This document shows, in pieces, positions 1-5,490 of a DNA stretch of 7,430 nt (position 1 is the first letter of the stretch; every line of letters starts with the position of its first letter). The translations under genes were made by a program, and so were the position numbers. The stretch comes from Geoglobus sp. (GTDB lineage Archaea > Halobacteriota > Archaeoglobi > Archaeoglobales > Archaeoglobaceae): assembly GCA_015523645.1 (NCBI GenBank), contig WAJY01000290.1, positions 1 to 7,430 on the forward strand. The letters are read 5' to 3'. The notes beneath the pieces are model-generated. The model did not search any database. It was not told where the DNA came from and worked only from the letters and a program-made list of their open reading frames with translations.

Positions 1-764
1 CAGAAACTCCGCTCTTTGTCGTCGATAGCGGACTGATAGAGAAGCCCAGAATGCCATATTATAGCATAAATGCACCTGTGGGCAGAAATATTTTGGAGAG
101 CAGCGCAATGGAAATCGAGAAGGCAATGGAAACTTTTGAGTATGCGAAGATTCTTGGTAGAGAGGTGTCAAGGGAGTTTGATGTTCTGATGATTGGAGAA
201 AGCATACCTGCTGGAACAACAACAGCTGGAGCCGTTTTAAAGGCAATAGGACTGAATCCAAGAGTTTCGTCAAGTATGCCAGATAATCCAATCGATATAA
301 AGCAAAAGGTTATTGAGAGAGCCGTTGCTAGGATTAGAAGTGATGATCCTCTTGAAATAGTTGCTGAAGTTGGAGATCCGGTGCTATTAACAGTTTCTGG
401 AATTTCTGCTGGCTCTAGGAAGCCAGTGATTCTTGCAGGAGGTACACAAATGGCAGCAGTCTCCCAGATTGTGAAAATGATTAAGCCGGAAGCAGAAATT
501 TTTATAGCAACTACAAAATATGTTGTCGATGACAAAACCGCAAACATTGCCGAGATTTCAGCAGTCGATGTTCTTGCAAGCGACCCAGGACTTGGAAGAT
601 CATCTAAGCCAGGACTTAGAGCTTATGAACAGGGGTTTGTTAAGGAGGGAGTTGGTGCTGGTGGAGCAACGCTTATGGCTCTCAAAAAAGGATACACGCA
701 GGATCGGTTTTTGAAGGAGGTGGAGAGAGACTACGAAATGATCGTGGAGCAGGCTAAGAGATGA
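1..764 (+). CDS. cobT: Archaeal-type CobT-like nicotinate-nucleotide phosphoribosyltransferase, 5' end outside window (partial)
   Basis: This is the C-terminal ~254 residues of a protein of the archaeal CobT-like family (TIGR00303/UPF0284 type). Family members are thought to transfer phosphoribose from nicotinate mononucleotide to the lower-ligand base during cobamide (B12) assembly in the cytoplasm. Visible family motifs are GESIPAGTTTAG, a glycine-rich GGTQMAAV stretch, and a C-terminal block containing KPGLRAYEQG and KEGVGAGGAT. The frame stays open from base 3 to the window edge with plausible residues (ETPLFVVDSGLIEKP), so the ATG at 51 is internal and not the start. The family is usually about 330-360 residues, so roughly a quarter of the protein is missing. 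It ends at a TGA (762-764), 30 bases from the 3' end of the convergent next gene. A T5 run at 780-784 could help end transcription. A cobamide role would fit the B12-dependent mutase elsewhere in the window. The family is confident; the exact substrate base is not known. Confidence 0.85.
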   Translation, partial: ETPLFVVDSGLIEKPRMPYYSINAPVGRNILESSAMEIEKAMETFEYAKILGREVSREFDVLMIGESIPAGTTTAGAVLKAIGLNPRVSSSMPDNPIDIKQKVIERAVARIRSDDPLEIVAEVGDPVLLTVSGISAGSRKPVILAGGTQMAAVSQIVKMIKPEAEIFIATTKYVVDDKTANIAEISAVDVLASDPGLGRSSKPGLRAYEQGFVKEGVGAGGATLMALKKGYTQDRFLKEVERDYEMIVEQAKR

Positions 765-794
765 TATTTACAATCAAAATTTTTAAGCTGATTA

Positions 795-1529
795 TTACTT
801 TCCAGCAATTGCTGGATAAACTTCTTTTCTCGCAAAAATAAGATCCTCTATCGTGTCTATCTCAGTCCAAGGAAGACCTGAGGTCTTTGAATAGTTTATC
901 TCATACCCCTTTTCAATCATCCTCTGAAATGCGTGCTCATAAAAAACCCTTCTTCCATGGATTTCAATGGTCTCGGACACGCATTCATATAGCTGATCTC
1001 CAGACTTCTTTGTGACCTTTGTTATGCCTATGTATTCTCCATCAGCTTCCTGAGGATTGAGCTTCTTGCTTATTGCCACAACCCTCTCACCATCCACCTT
1101 AACTTTCATTTCCTCCTTTCCCAGAGTTTCCCTGAAGTCAACTGAAATTGTGAGGTTTCTCTTGTTGCTTGAATGAATGTTCTCAAATATTTCAGGATGA
1201 AATATTATATCCGAGTTCAAAATGTAAAAAGGAGCCTTTACTTCTCCTATAGCAAGATAAAGGCTGTAGATGTTGTTCGTTTCATCGTATCTATGGTTGT
1301 GAACGTACTCCACATTAACCTCTTCAAAATTCTCTTCAACGTACTTTCTTATCTTGTAAGCCTTATGACCTGTAACTATGATGAAATCCCTTATTCCATT
1401 ATCCTTTAAAACATCAATTGAGTGAGCTAAAAGAGGTTTCTTTCCAACGCTAATCAAAGCTTTCGGAACCTTTTCTGTGAGATGTGATAATCTGGAGCCC
1501 ATACCTGCAGCAAGGATTATGGCTTTCAT
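795..1529 (-). CDS. Nucleotidyltransferase, probable sugar/polyol- or choline-phosphate-type cytidylyltransferase
   Basis: This 244-residue soluble protein has the NTP_transferase (GT-A-like) fold and should condense a phosphorylated alcohol or sugar with an NTP, probably CTP, releasing pyrophosphate. The signature loop LAAGMGSRL (6-14) and PKA (22-24) bind the nucleotide. NSD (105-107) and TEIDT (223-226) supply the two metal-binding aspartates. The DETNNIYSLYLA block (82-93) and the C-terminal SGLPWTEIDT (217-226) resemble the phosphocholine cytidylyltransferase (LicC-like) subgroup more than the glucose-1-phosphate enzymes. Its divergent neighbour is a CDP-alcohol phosphotransferase, so the likely product is a CDP-alcohol for that enzyme. 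In Archaeoglobus and Thermococcus the analogous inositol-1-phosphate cytidylyltransferase is fused to such a transferase; here the two are separate. The ATG at 1529 has no Shine-Dalgarno but lies 26 bases from a TATA-like element, so a leaderless mRNA is inferred. Fold and class are sure; the alcohol substrate (inositol-1-phosphate, choline-phosphate or another) is open. Confidence 0.85.
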   Translation of the reverse strand: MKAIILAAGMGSRLSHLTEKVPKALISVGKKPLLAHSIDVLKDNGIRDFIIVTGHKAYKIRKYVEENFEEVNVEYVHNHRYDETNNIYSLYLAIGEVKAPFYILNSDIIFHPEIFENIHSSNKRNLTISVDFRETLGKEEMKVKVDGERVVAISKKLNPQEADGEYIGITKVTKKSGDQLYECVSETIEIHGRRVFYEHAFQRMIEKGYEINYSKTSGLPWTEIDTIEDLIFARKEVYPAIAGK

Positions 1530-1546
1530 GCTTTAAACATCTACTG

Positions 1547-1560
1547 AAATTTATTTAAGT
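1547..1560. promoter_or_regulatory. Shared bidirectional TATA-like element between divergent genes
   Basis: The AT-rich block AAATTTATTTAAGT is the only TATA-like element in the 51-base divergent gap. Its centre (~1555) is 26 bases from both the ATG at 1581 (+) and the ATG at 1529 (-), the usual archaeal TATA-to-start distance for leaderless mRNAs. On the plus strand it reads GAAA then TTTATTTAA. On the minus strand it reads AGAAAAGAC then TTAAATAAAT. Each side thus has a purine-rich BRE-like flank. Use in both directions is inferred from spacing alone. Confidence 0.55.
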
Positions 1561-1580
1561 CTTTTCTGAAAAAATGGAGC

Positions 1581-2150
1581 ATGGGAAGATATGAGTATGT
1601 TCTGACAAATTATGTGTACAGAAGACTTTCAAAGCCAATTGCCAGAGTTCTCATTAAATTCAATGCTAATCCAAATCACATAACATACTTCTCTTTTTTC
1701 TTAGGTCTCCTCTCAGCATTCCTGATCTCTGCAGAGAAGATTTTGGAAGGTGTCCTTCTCCTGTTTATCTCCCAGATATTCGACTGCGTTGATGGCGATG
1801 TTGCAAGAATGAGCGGTAGAGTGACAAGATATGGAGCTTTCATTGACAGAGTATTTGACAGGTATGTGGATGCAGCAATAATAGCTGGAATCATAGCTTT
1901 AGATCCAGAAAGACTCTGGCTTGCAGGATTCTTTGCCTTAACATTCTCCTTTGGAGTTAGCATGGCAAGAGCTATGGCTGAAGCTGAGGGAGCAGAATGC
2001 AAGGTTGGCATAGGGGGTAGAGACACAAGAATTGCGATTATAATGATCGGGCTTCTGTTTGGCTACTATCTGGAAACACTTATCGTTGTTGGAGTTTTAA
2101 GCCTCATCACAACATTCCACAGAATAATCCATACCATCAGACAATTCTGA
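1581..2150 (+). CDS. CDP-alcohol phosphotransferase family membrane enzyme
   Basis: This 189-residue integral membrane protein carries the complete CDP-alcohol phosphotransferase signature D-x2-D-G-x2-A-R-x8-G-x3-D-x3-D. The residues are D68, D71, G72, A75, R76, G85, D89 and D93, and the aspartates are the metal and catalytic set. Such enzymes displace CMP from a CDP-alcohol with a second alcohol. About five or six hydrophobic helices are visible (around 34-50, 54-67, 96-106, 111-127, 150-163 and 165-178). A later GIGGRDTR motif (143-150) resembles the G-R-D-x-R segment I recall in di-inositol-phosphate phosphate synthases more than that of CDP-archaeol enzymes (tentative). The divergent cytidylyltransferase next door suggests that the donor is a CDP-activated head group or polyol rather than CDP-archaeol. 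The ATG at 1581 is chosen for its family-like N-terminus and TATA spacing. A GGAG at 1576-1579 is too close to act as a Shine-Dalgarno. The acceptor is unknown. Confidence 0.85.
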   Translation: MGRYEYVLTNYVYRRLSKPIARVLIKFNANPNHITYFSFFLGLLSAFLISAEKILEGVLLLFISQIFDCVDGDVARMSGRVTRYGAFIDRVFDRYVDAAIIAGIIALDPERLWLAGFFALTFSFGVSMARAMAEAEGAECKVGIGGRDTRIAIIMIGLLFGYYLETLIVVGVLSLITTFHRIIHTIRQF

Positions 2151-2163
2151 ATCATTCTGACAA

Positions 2164-2176
2164 ATTATTTTTAAAG
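2164..2176 (+). promoter_or_regulatory. TATA-like box of the methyltransferase gene
   Basis: ATTATTTTTAAAG, preceded by a purine-rich GACAAA, is centred about 26 bases before the ATG at 2196. No Shine-Dalgarno sits at a proper distance from that ATG, which fits a leaderless transcript. The site lies within the 45-base gap after the CDP-alcohol transferase, so this gene probably has its own promoter and does not depend only on read-through. Confidence 0.5.
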
Positions 2177-2195
2177 GGATGATGGATGCTTCACC

Positions 2196-2789
2196 ATGGG
2201 TAAGAGATTTTCTGGTGATCCTGAAATTTTGAGGAGTGAGAAAAGGAGGAAAATTCTACCTACAGATGTATTTGAAAGGCGTGTAATTGAGGGATTGAGG
2301 TTTAAAGAGAACGCGGTTGACTATGGAGCCGGAACCGGATATTTCACTGAGATTCTTGCAAAACACTTCAGGAGAGTTTATGCTGTTGAAGCTGAAAAGT
2401 CAATGGCTTTAATGCTAAATGAGGAAATGAAAAAGAGAGGAATAGACAATGTGGGCATAATCATTTCCGAAACTCCACCCGATCTGGATTTTCAGATTGA
2501 CTTTATCCTTTTCTCAAATGTTCTTCACGAAGTCGATGACATCGATTTGTTTTTGGACTGGAGCACTAATGCAAGGGTTGTGTGTATAATCGACTGGATG
2601 AAAATTGAGACAGAATTCGGTCCCCCCTTGGACGAGAGAATTGATGAAAGAGAAATGATTGGAGCTGTTGAAAGGAGATTCAGATACGTCAAATCTCTTA
2701 AACTTTATCCGTACCACTACGTTTTAGTATGCTACAATGAGAAGGATGCTGTGAATCAATCCTATCAAAAACCCTATAACTGCTCCTGA
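2196..2789 (+). CDS. Class I SAM-dependent methyltransferase
   Basis: This 197-residue cytoplasmic protein has a Rossmann-like class I methyltransferase core. Motif I is VDYGAGTGY (41-49), the glycine-rich SAM-binding loop. The acidic end of strand 2 is at E65-E67 (VYAVEAE), where the ribose hydroxyls are held. The strand-4 motif is DFILFSNVLHEV (102-113). The later FGPPLDERI (141-149) also occurs in small archaeal UbiE/Methyltransf_11-like proteins (from memory). Nothing in the sequence fixes the substrate, which could be a small molecule, metalloid, lipid or quinone. The last ~20 residues (NEKDAVNQSYQKPYNCS) look non-conserved and are encoded where the gene overlaps the end of the convergent DUF445 gene, so the C-terminus may be a read-through extension. 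The ATG at 2196 is preferred because the nearby upstream ATGs (2179, 2182, 2186) are out of frame and TATA spacing fits. Family is sure; function is not. Confidence 0.85.
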   Translation: MGKRFSGDPEILRSEKRRKILPTDVFERRVIEGLRFKENAVDYGAGTGYFTEILAKHFRRVYAVEAEKSMALMLNEEMKKRGIDNVGIIISETPPDLDFQIDFILFSNVLHEVDDIDLFLDWSTNARVVCIIDWMKIETEFGPPLDERIDEREMIGAVERRFRYVKSLKLYPYHYVLVCYNEKDAVNQSYQKPYNCS

Positions 2790-3287
2790 AAGCTCTATAA
2801 ACCTCATCTCATTCTTTGCAAATCTTTTGAATATAATTTCAGCCTCCTCCTCACTGAATTCGGCAATCTTTCTTTCCAGAAACTTTCTGAAGTCCATGTT
2901 ATCTGAGATGACTGATGCCAATCTTGCCTGAGTTGCAGAAACAATCTCCGAGATTTGATTTCCGAGCCTCTCCTTAAATCCGTATCTTTCAAGGATCGTT
3001 GCAACTGGATGGCTTGCAAATACCTTGGCAAGCCTAGATTCTCTGAATGTTTTTTCTATAGCTTCATTTATAAGCTCTCTGAAATCCTCCTTTTCGATGT
3101 AATCTTCAACGATGTCGACGAATCTCGTTGCAAGTTCGTCACTTTTTGCAGGAATCAATCCTTGAAATCTCATTCCAAGAATCCTAAATGGCTTTTTGGG
3201 GTGGAAGAGCAGCTTTATGGCAACAACATTTGTAAGATATCCGATGAATGCTCCTATAATTGGAGAGAGTATCAGAATTGAATCCAT
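2724..3287 (-). CDS. DUF445 family membrane protein
   Basis: This 187-residue protein belongs to DUF445 (YheB-like), a family of unknown function. An N-terminal membrane helix (about 4-24) contains the family hallmark GAFIGYLTNVVAIKLLFHP. It is followed by the short conserved stretch FRILGMRFQGLIPAKSDELA. A long, charged, mostly helical middle (about 55-165) ends in a second hydrophobic helix (GAVIGFLIGLIHSILLIVA). The layout is a helical hairpin domain held between two membrane segments. It is shorter than the ~370-residue bacterial YheB but typical of compact archaeal members. The ATG at 3287 has a TATA-like TTAATTAA about 27 bases upstream and no Shine-Dalgarno. The 3' end overlaps the convergent methyltransferase gene by 66 bases. 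A role in envelope structure is only a guess. Confidence 0.85.
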   Translation of the reverse strand: MDSILILSPIIGAFIGYLTNVVAIKLLFHPKKPFRILGMRFQGLIPAKSDELATRFVDIVEDYIEKEDFRELINEAIEKTFRESRLAKVFASHPVATILERYGFKERLGNQISEIVSATQARLASVISDNMDFRKFLERKIAEFSEEEAEIIFKRFAKNEMRFIELSGAVIGFLIGLIHSILLIVAY

Positions 3288-3307
3288 AGAGTTGAAGTGA
3301 CGTTTGC

Positions 3308-3321
3308 TTTTTAATTAATTT
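3308..3321 (-). promoter_or_regulatory. Core promoter (TATA-like) of the DUF445 gene
   Basis: On the minus strand this reads CAAATTAATTAAAA: a BRE-like GCAAA followed by a TATA-like TTAATTAA (3311-3318). It is centred about 27 bases before the ATG at 3287. The absence of a Shine-Dalgarno before that ATG fits a leaderless transcript. Confidence 0.5.
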
Positions 3322-3331
3322 GCGAACATCA

Positions 3332-3349
3332 GGAAAGATCGAGATTTCC
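3332..3349. promoter_or_regulatory. Operator-like imperfect palindrome between two divergent promoters
   Basis: GGAAAGATCGAGATTTCC is an 18-base dyad centred on TCGA (3339-3342). Fourteen of 18 positions are symmetric: GGAAA/TTTCC arms plus the TCGA core, with mismatches only at the GA/GA positions. It lies between the two core promoters, 13 bases from the DUF445 TATA-like box and 8 bases from the TATA-like box of the ferredoxin gene. That is a typical place for a dimeric helix-turn-helix regulator of one or both genes. The regulator is unknown. Confidence 0.35.
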
Positions 3350-3367
3350 GAAAGAAATTTATATATT
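3346..3367 (+). promoter_or_regulatory. Core promoter (BRE plus TATA) of the ferredoxin-like gene
   Basis: A purine-rich BRE-like CCGAAAGAAA (3348-3357) runs into TTTATATA (3358-3365), the closest match to an archaeal consensus promoter in the window. Transcription would start near 3388, leaving a leader of only about 8 bases before the ATG at 3396. A GGTG at 3385-3388 is a marginal ribosome site, possibly at the very 5' end of the message. Confidence 0.6.
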
Positions 3368-3395
3368 GTTAATAATTGAAATTTGGTGTAAAAAA

Positions 3396-4301
3396 ATGAT
3401 TGAGATACTTGCTATTTTAGGTGCTTTTGCCGCTATTTGGCTTTTTGGAGAGCGTTGGCATCCTTTACGTCCATCAACGCTTAAATTTATTAAAGAAGGT
3501 GGGTTAAGACCGATAATAAATCTGAAGGCGATCCATGCCTACATCTATGGTCGATGGACAAACCAGTACATCGCTTTTCTCCTTAAACACGTCCATCCAA
3601 GGTTGGGTGAGAAAGGAAAGGTGTGGCAGGCAAACCACTATCACGGAAAGATTGTAACTCACGAACTTGCCAAATCAATCGTTACCCTTGACAGGGATAT
3701 CCCTCTACAAGATCTGGAGCAAATAATTCCATATTCTGCAGCAAGGAACATAGTCCTTCAAGCTTCTCCCGACATAGCAATTTACGAATGCGGATGCCGA
3801 AATTCGCGTTCCGATCACTGCGAGCCTACGCAGGTGTGTATGGTAATCGGTCAGCCGTTCGTGGATTTTGTCATAGAGCATAACCCGAAGACAAGTCGGC
3901 TAGTAACAAAAGAAGAAGCTCTTGAGATTTTAAAGGCTGAACATGAGAGAGGACATGTTCATTCTGCGTGGTTCAAAGACGCCTGCCTCGACAGATTTTA
4001 CTGCATCTGTAACTGCTGTAAATGTTGCTGCGGTGGGATAGAGGCGATGAAGAAGCACGGAATTCCTATGATGGCACCCTCAGGCTACGTTGCGGAAATA
4101 AACGAGGATTTCTGTATTGGGTGTGGTGATTGCGTCGATGCCTGTCCTTTTGATGCCCTCTCAGTAAATGAAGTTGGTTGTCTCGAATGGGAGAAGTGCA
4201 TGGGATGCGGAGTTTGCGTAAATGCATGTAACCAAGAAGCGATTTCTTTGGTTAGGGATGAGAGAAAAGGTTTGCCTTTAGATGTGAAAGCCCTGGCTTA
4301 G
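3396..4301 (+). CDS. Cys-rich dicluster 4Fe-4S ferredoxin-like protein with membrane-anchor-like N-terminus
   Basis: This 301-residue protein has 21 cysteines and probably carries electrons through several iron-sulfur clusters. A hydrophobic N-terminus (3-17, EILAILGAFAAIWLF) could be a single membrane anchor. The middle has two unusual cysteine blocks: C132, C134, C142, C148 (ECGCRNSRSDHCEPTQVC) and C197, C203, C205, C207, C208, C210-C212 (CICNCCKCCCGG). The C-terminus holds two classic cluster motifs: C240-x2-C243-x2-C246-x3-C250-P, and C268-x2-C271-x2-C274-x3-C278. The second lacks the usual proline after its last cysteine. The cysteine blocks and the intervening region resemble unassigned ferredoxins I recall from sulfate-reducing bacteria and archaea (recognition, not a search). 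Partner and direction of electron flow are unknown. The start is the ATG at 3396; an in-frame TTG at 3366 lies in the TATA box and is rejected. The gene stands alone behind a strong promoter. Confidence 0.85.
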   Translation: MIEILAILGAFAAIWLFGERWHPLRPSTLKFIKEGGLRPIINLKAIHAYIYGRWTNQYIAFLLKHVHPRLGEKGKVWQANHYHGKIVTHELAKSIVTLDRDIPLQDLEQIIPYSAARNIVLQASPDIAIYECGCRNSRSDHCEPTQVCMVIGQPFVDFVIEHNPKTSRLVTKEEALEILKAEHERGHVHSAWFKDACLDRFYCICNCCKCCCGGIEAMKKHGIPMMAPSGYVAEINEDFCIGCGDCVDACPFDALSVNEVGCLEWEKCMGCGVCVNACNQEAISLVRDERKGLPLDVKALA

Positions 4302-4310
4302 TTTTGATGA

Positions 4311-4802
4311 ATGCTACAAGGCTCAATATTCTCAAAAATCCTTGAATTATCTTCACCTCTTTCCCAACATGAAGAAAGATTATTTCTGGAATTGGTTGGA
4401 TCTCTTTCAATTCTCATGTTCGATAAAATCTCACCAGTTTGGGATCCCAGTATTTTCTAAGATCTGCATTCGAACTCCTCTGTGAGGGAATTCTTGGAGG
4501 AATAGCGCTAAAAGCCGAGATCATAACTCAAGCTAATGCCCATATAAGAGATCTAAGTGTGAAGCCAAAGCTTCTTGAATGGCTTTTGCTGCAAGAATTT
4601 GAATGAGAGACGCGATTGGATTCACAGGCATGATGAAACTGAAAAGCTTGTGTATGAGGTGTAAGGAAGAACCTATCTCCTAGTGATATTTGGTGAAGTT
4701 AGGAAGTTATCCTTGGTGGAAAAACGTTATTGGAAGGAGGAAGCTAGCAATGAATATGAGGGTGAGGTGGCTCGGAAATTCCTGTGTAGAAATTTTTGGT
4801 GA
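4311..4802 (+). pseudogene. Probable decayed gene of unrecognised family
   Basis: No intact gene lies between 4302 and 4749, but coherent protein-like pieces follow each other in shifting frames. Frame A runs from the ATG at 4311 to TAA 4458-4460 (MLQGSIFSKILELSSPLSQ and so on to KISPVWDPSIF). A shifted frame is open over 4427-4606 and continues naturally with FLRSAFELLCEGILGGIALK through PKLLEWLLLQEFE. Frame A resumes near 4600 with NERRDWIHRHDETEKLVYEV. It is broken by TAA 4662-4664, then continues as GRTYLLVIFGEVRKLSLVEK to TGA 4800-4802. Read together, the pieces give about 150 residues with one -1/+1 pair of frame changes and one nonsense codon. The last piece overlaps the start of the metallo-hydrolase gene in another frame. 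I do not recognise the family. A chance run of open frames is the alternative. Confidence 0.45.
4732..4740 (+). promoter_or_regulatory. Strong ribosome binding site that fixes the metallo-hydrolase start
   Basis: GGAAGGAGG ends 9 bases before the ATG at 4750. This is the best Shine-Dalgarno in the window. It decides against the in-frame TTG (4690) and GTG (4693) codons, whose extra 20 residues (MVKLGSYPWW and following) do not look like the family. The ATG at 4756 is 15 bases away and less likely. Confidence 0.7.
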
Positions 4803-5316
4803 AAGGCACATCGTAATCGACCCAAATTATTTGGCTGAGCCAGAAGAAGGAGTGGAGATCGTTTTAGTGACACATGAGCACGGGGATCATTTCGATCCAG
4901 AAAAGTTCGAAAGATTGAAAGTTAAGGAGGTCATTGCTCCCAAAGCAACTCTCGACGAATACGGAGTTGAAGGGAAAGTGGCGAAGCCGGGAATGGAAAT
5001 TGGTGGGATAAGAGTTCTTGAAAGCTGGTGTTGGAAGGCAAAGGAAAGTGTCAGCTATCTCTACAATGGAGTTCTGCATGCAGGCGACTCTGCAAGATTT
5101 CCGGATGTTAAGGATGTAAGGCTTGTTTTCACAGCCTGCTTCCCAGATTACTATGAAGATTATCTAAGAGAATTTAAAAGGCTAAAGCCTAAGCTCGTTG
5201 TTCCTTTCCACTATTCTGAGGAGAAAATTCAGAATGCTGAAGGACTCAAGGAGCTTTTGGATGAAAACGGATTTAACTGCAAGATCTTGGAGGTTGGAGG
5301 GGAAATTGAAATTTAA
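4750..5316 (+). CDS. Small metallo-beta-lactamase-fold metal-dependent hydrolase (UlaG-like)
   Basis: This 188-residue cytoplasmic protein is of the compact MBL-fold type (UlaG/UPF0173-like). It starts with the beta-strand MRVRWLGNSCVEI, typical of this group. The metal motif T-H-x-H-x-D-H is at 41-47 (H42, H44, D46, H47). The bridging aspartate is D113 in LHAGDSARF (109-117), and the last ligand is H154 in PFHY. The histidine expected between the HxHxDH motif and D113 is missing: that stretch has SWCWKAK (92-98) where many relatives have AYH or AYN, so the metal site may be altered or hold one metal. Substrate cannot be told; relatives act on phosphoesters, lactones or RNA. The start is the ATG at 4750, set by its ribosome site. 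Its 5' end overlaps the gene remnant upstream, which may once have been its operon partner. It converges on the mutase operon across an AT-rich spacer. Confidence 0.8.
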   Translation: MNMRVRWLGNSCVEIFGERHIVIDPNYLAEPEEGVEIVLVTHEHGDHFDPEKFERLKVKEVIAPKATLDEYGVEGKVAKPGMEIGGIRVLESWCWKAKESVSYLYNGVLHAGDSARFPDVKDVRLVFTACFPDYYEDYLREFKRLKPKLVVPFHYSEEKIQNAEGLKELLDENGFNCKILEVGGEIEI

Positions 5317-5435
5317 GAATGAAAGATAGTTTAAAGAAGAAGTTGGACTTTTATTAATCTTTACATCTCCAAAAATCTTTAACAAACCTCTTTTAGCATT
5401 CTCCCACTCATTTTTGGGTTTATGCTTTCTCCTTT

Positions 5436-5474
5436 AAAAAAATTCCATAATCACTGCTAAATTAAAAATTTTTT
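5436..5474. terminator. T-tract-rich spacer, probable bidirectional termination region
   Basis: The 174-base gap between two convergent genes (5317-5490) holds no ORF. It has T-runs on both strands: T6 at 5469-5474 and T5 at 5411-5415 on plus, and T7 (plus-strand A7, 5436-5442) and T5 on minus. Archaeal RNA polymerase ends at such oligo-T tracts without needing a hairpin. The direct repeat TGCTAAAT also occurs here (5455-5462 and 5474-5481) with no assigned role. Confidence 0.35.
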
Positions 5475-5490
5475 GCTAAATAAAGAGGAT

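Noticed and set aside
51..53. ATG at 51 as the start of the cobT-like gene
   Set aside because: The frame is open to the window edge with family-like residues, and the family is about 100 residues longer, so this ATG is internal.
59..547. 162-codon minus-strand frame opposite the cobT-like gene
   Set aside because: It is fully antisense to a recognisable conserved protein; its composition reflects the other strand and no domain is visible.
3366..3395. TTG at 3366 as start of the ferredoxin-like protein
   Set aside because: It lies in the TATA box, upstream of the expected transcription start. The ATG at 3396 begins the hydrophobic N-terminus directly.
4690..4749. N-terminal extension of the MBL-fold protein from TTG 4690
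   Set aside because: The extra residues do not resemble the family, and a strong Shine-Dalgarno sits just before the ATG at 4750.
4302..4749. Insertion sequence or structured RNA in the gene-poor gap
   Set aside because: No terminal inverted repeats, target duplication, transposase motif or strong stem structure was seen. The coding-like pieces explain the region better.
5455..5481. Direct repeat TGCTAAAT (two copies, 19 bases apart) as a possible att site or array
   Set aside because: It has only two 8-base copies in AT-rich DNA, no tRNA or integrase is nearby, and chance is sufficient.
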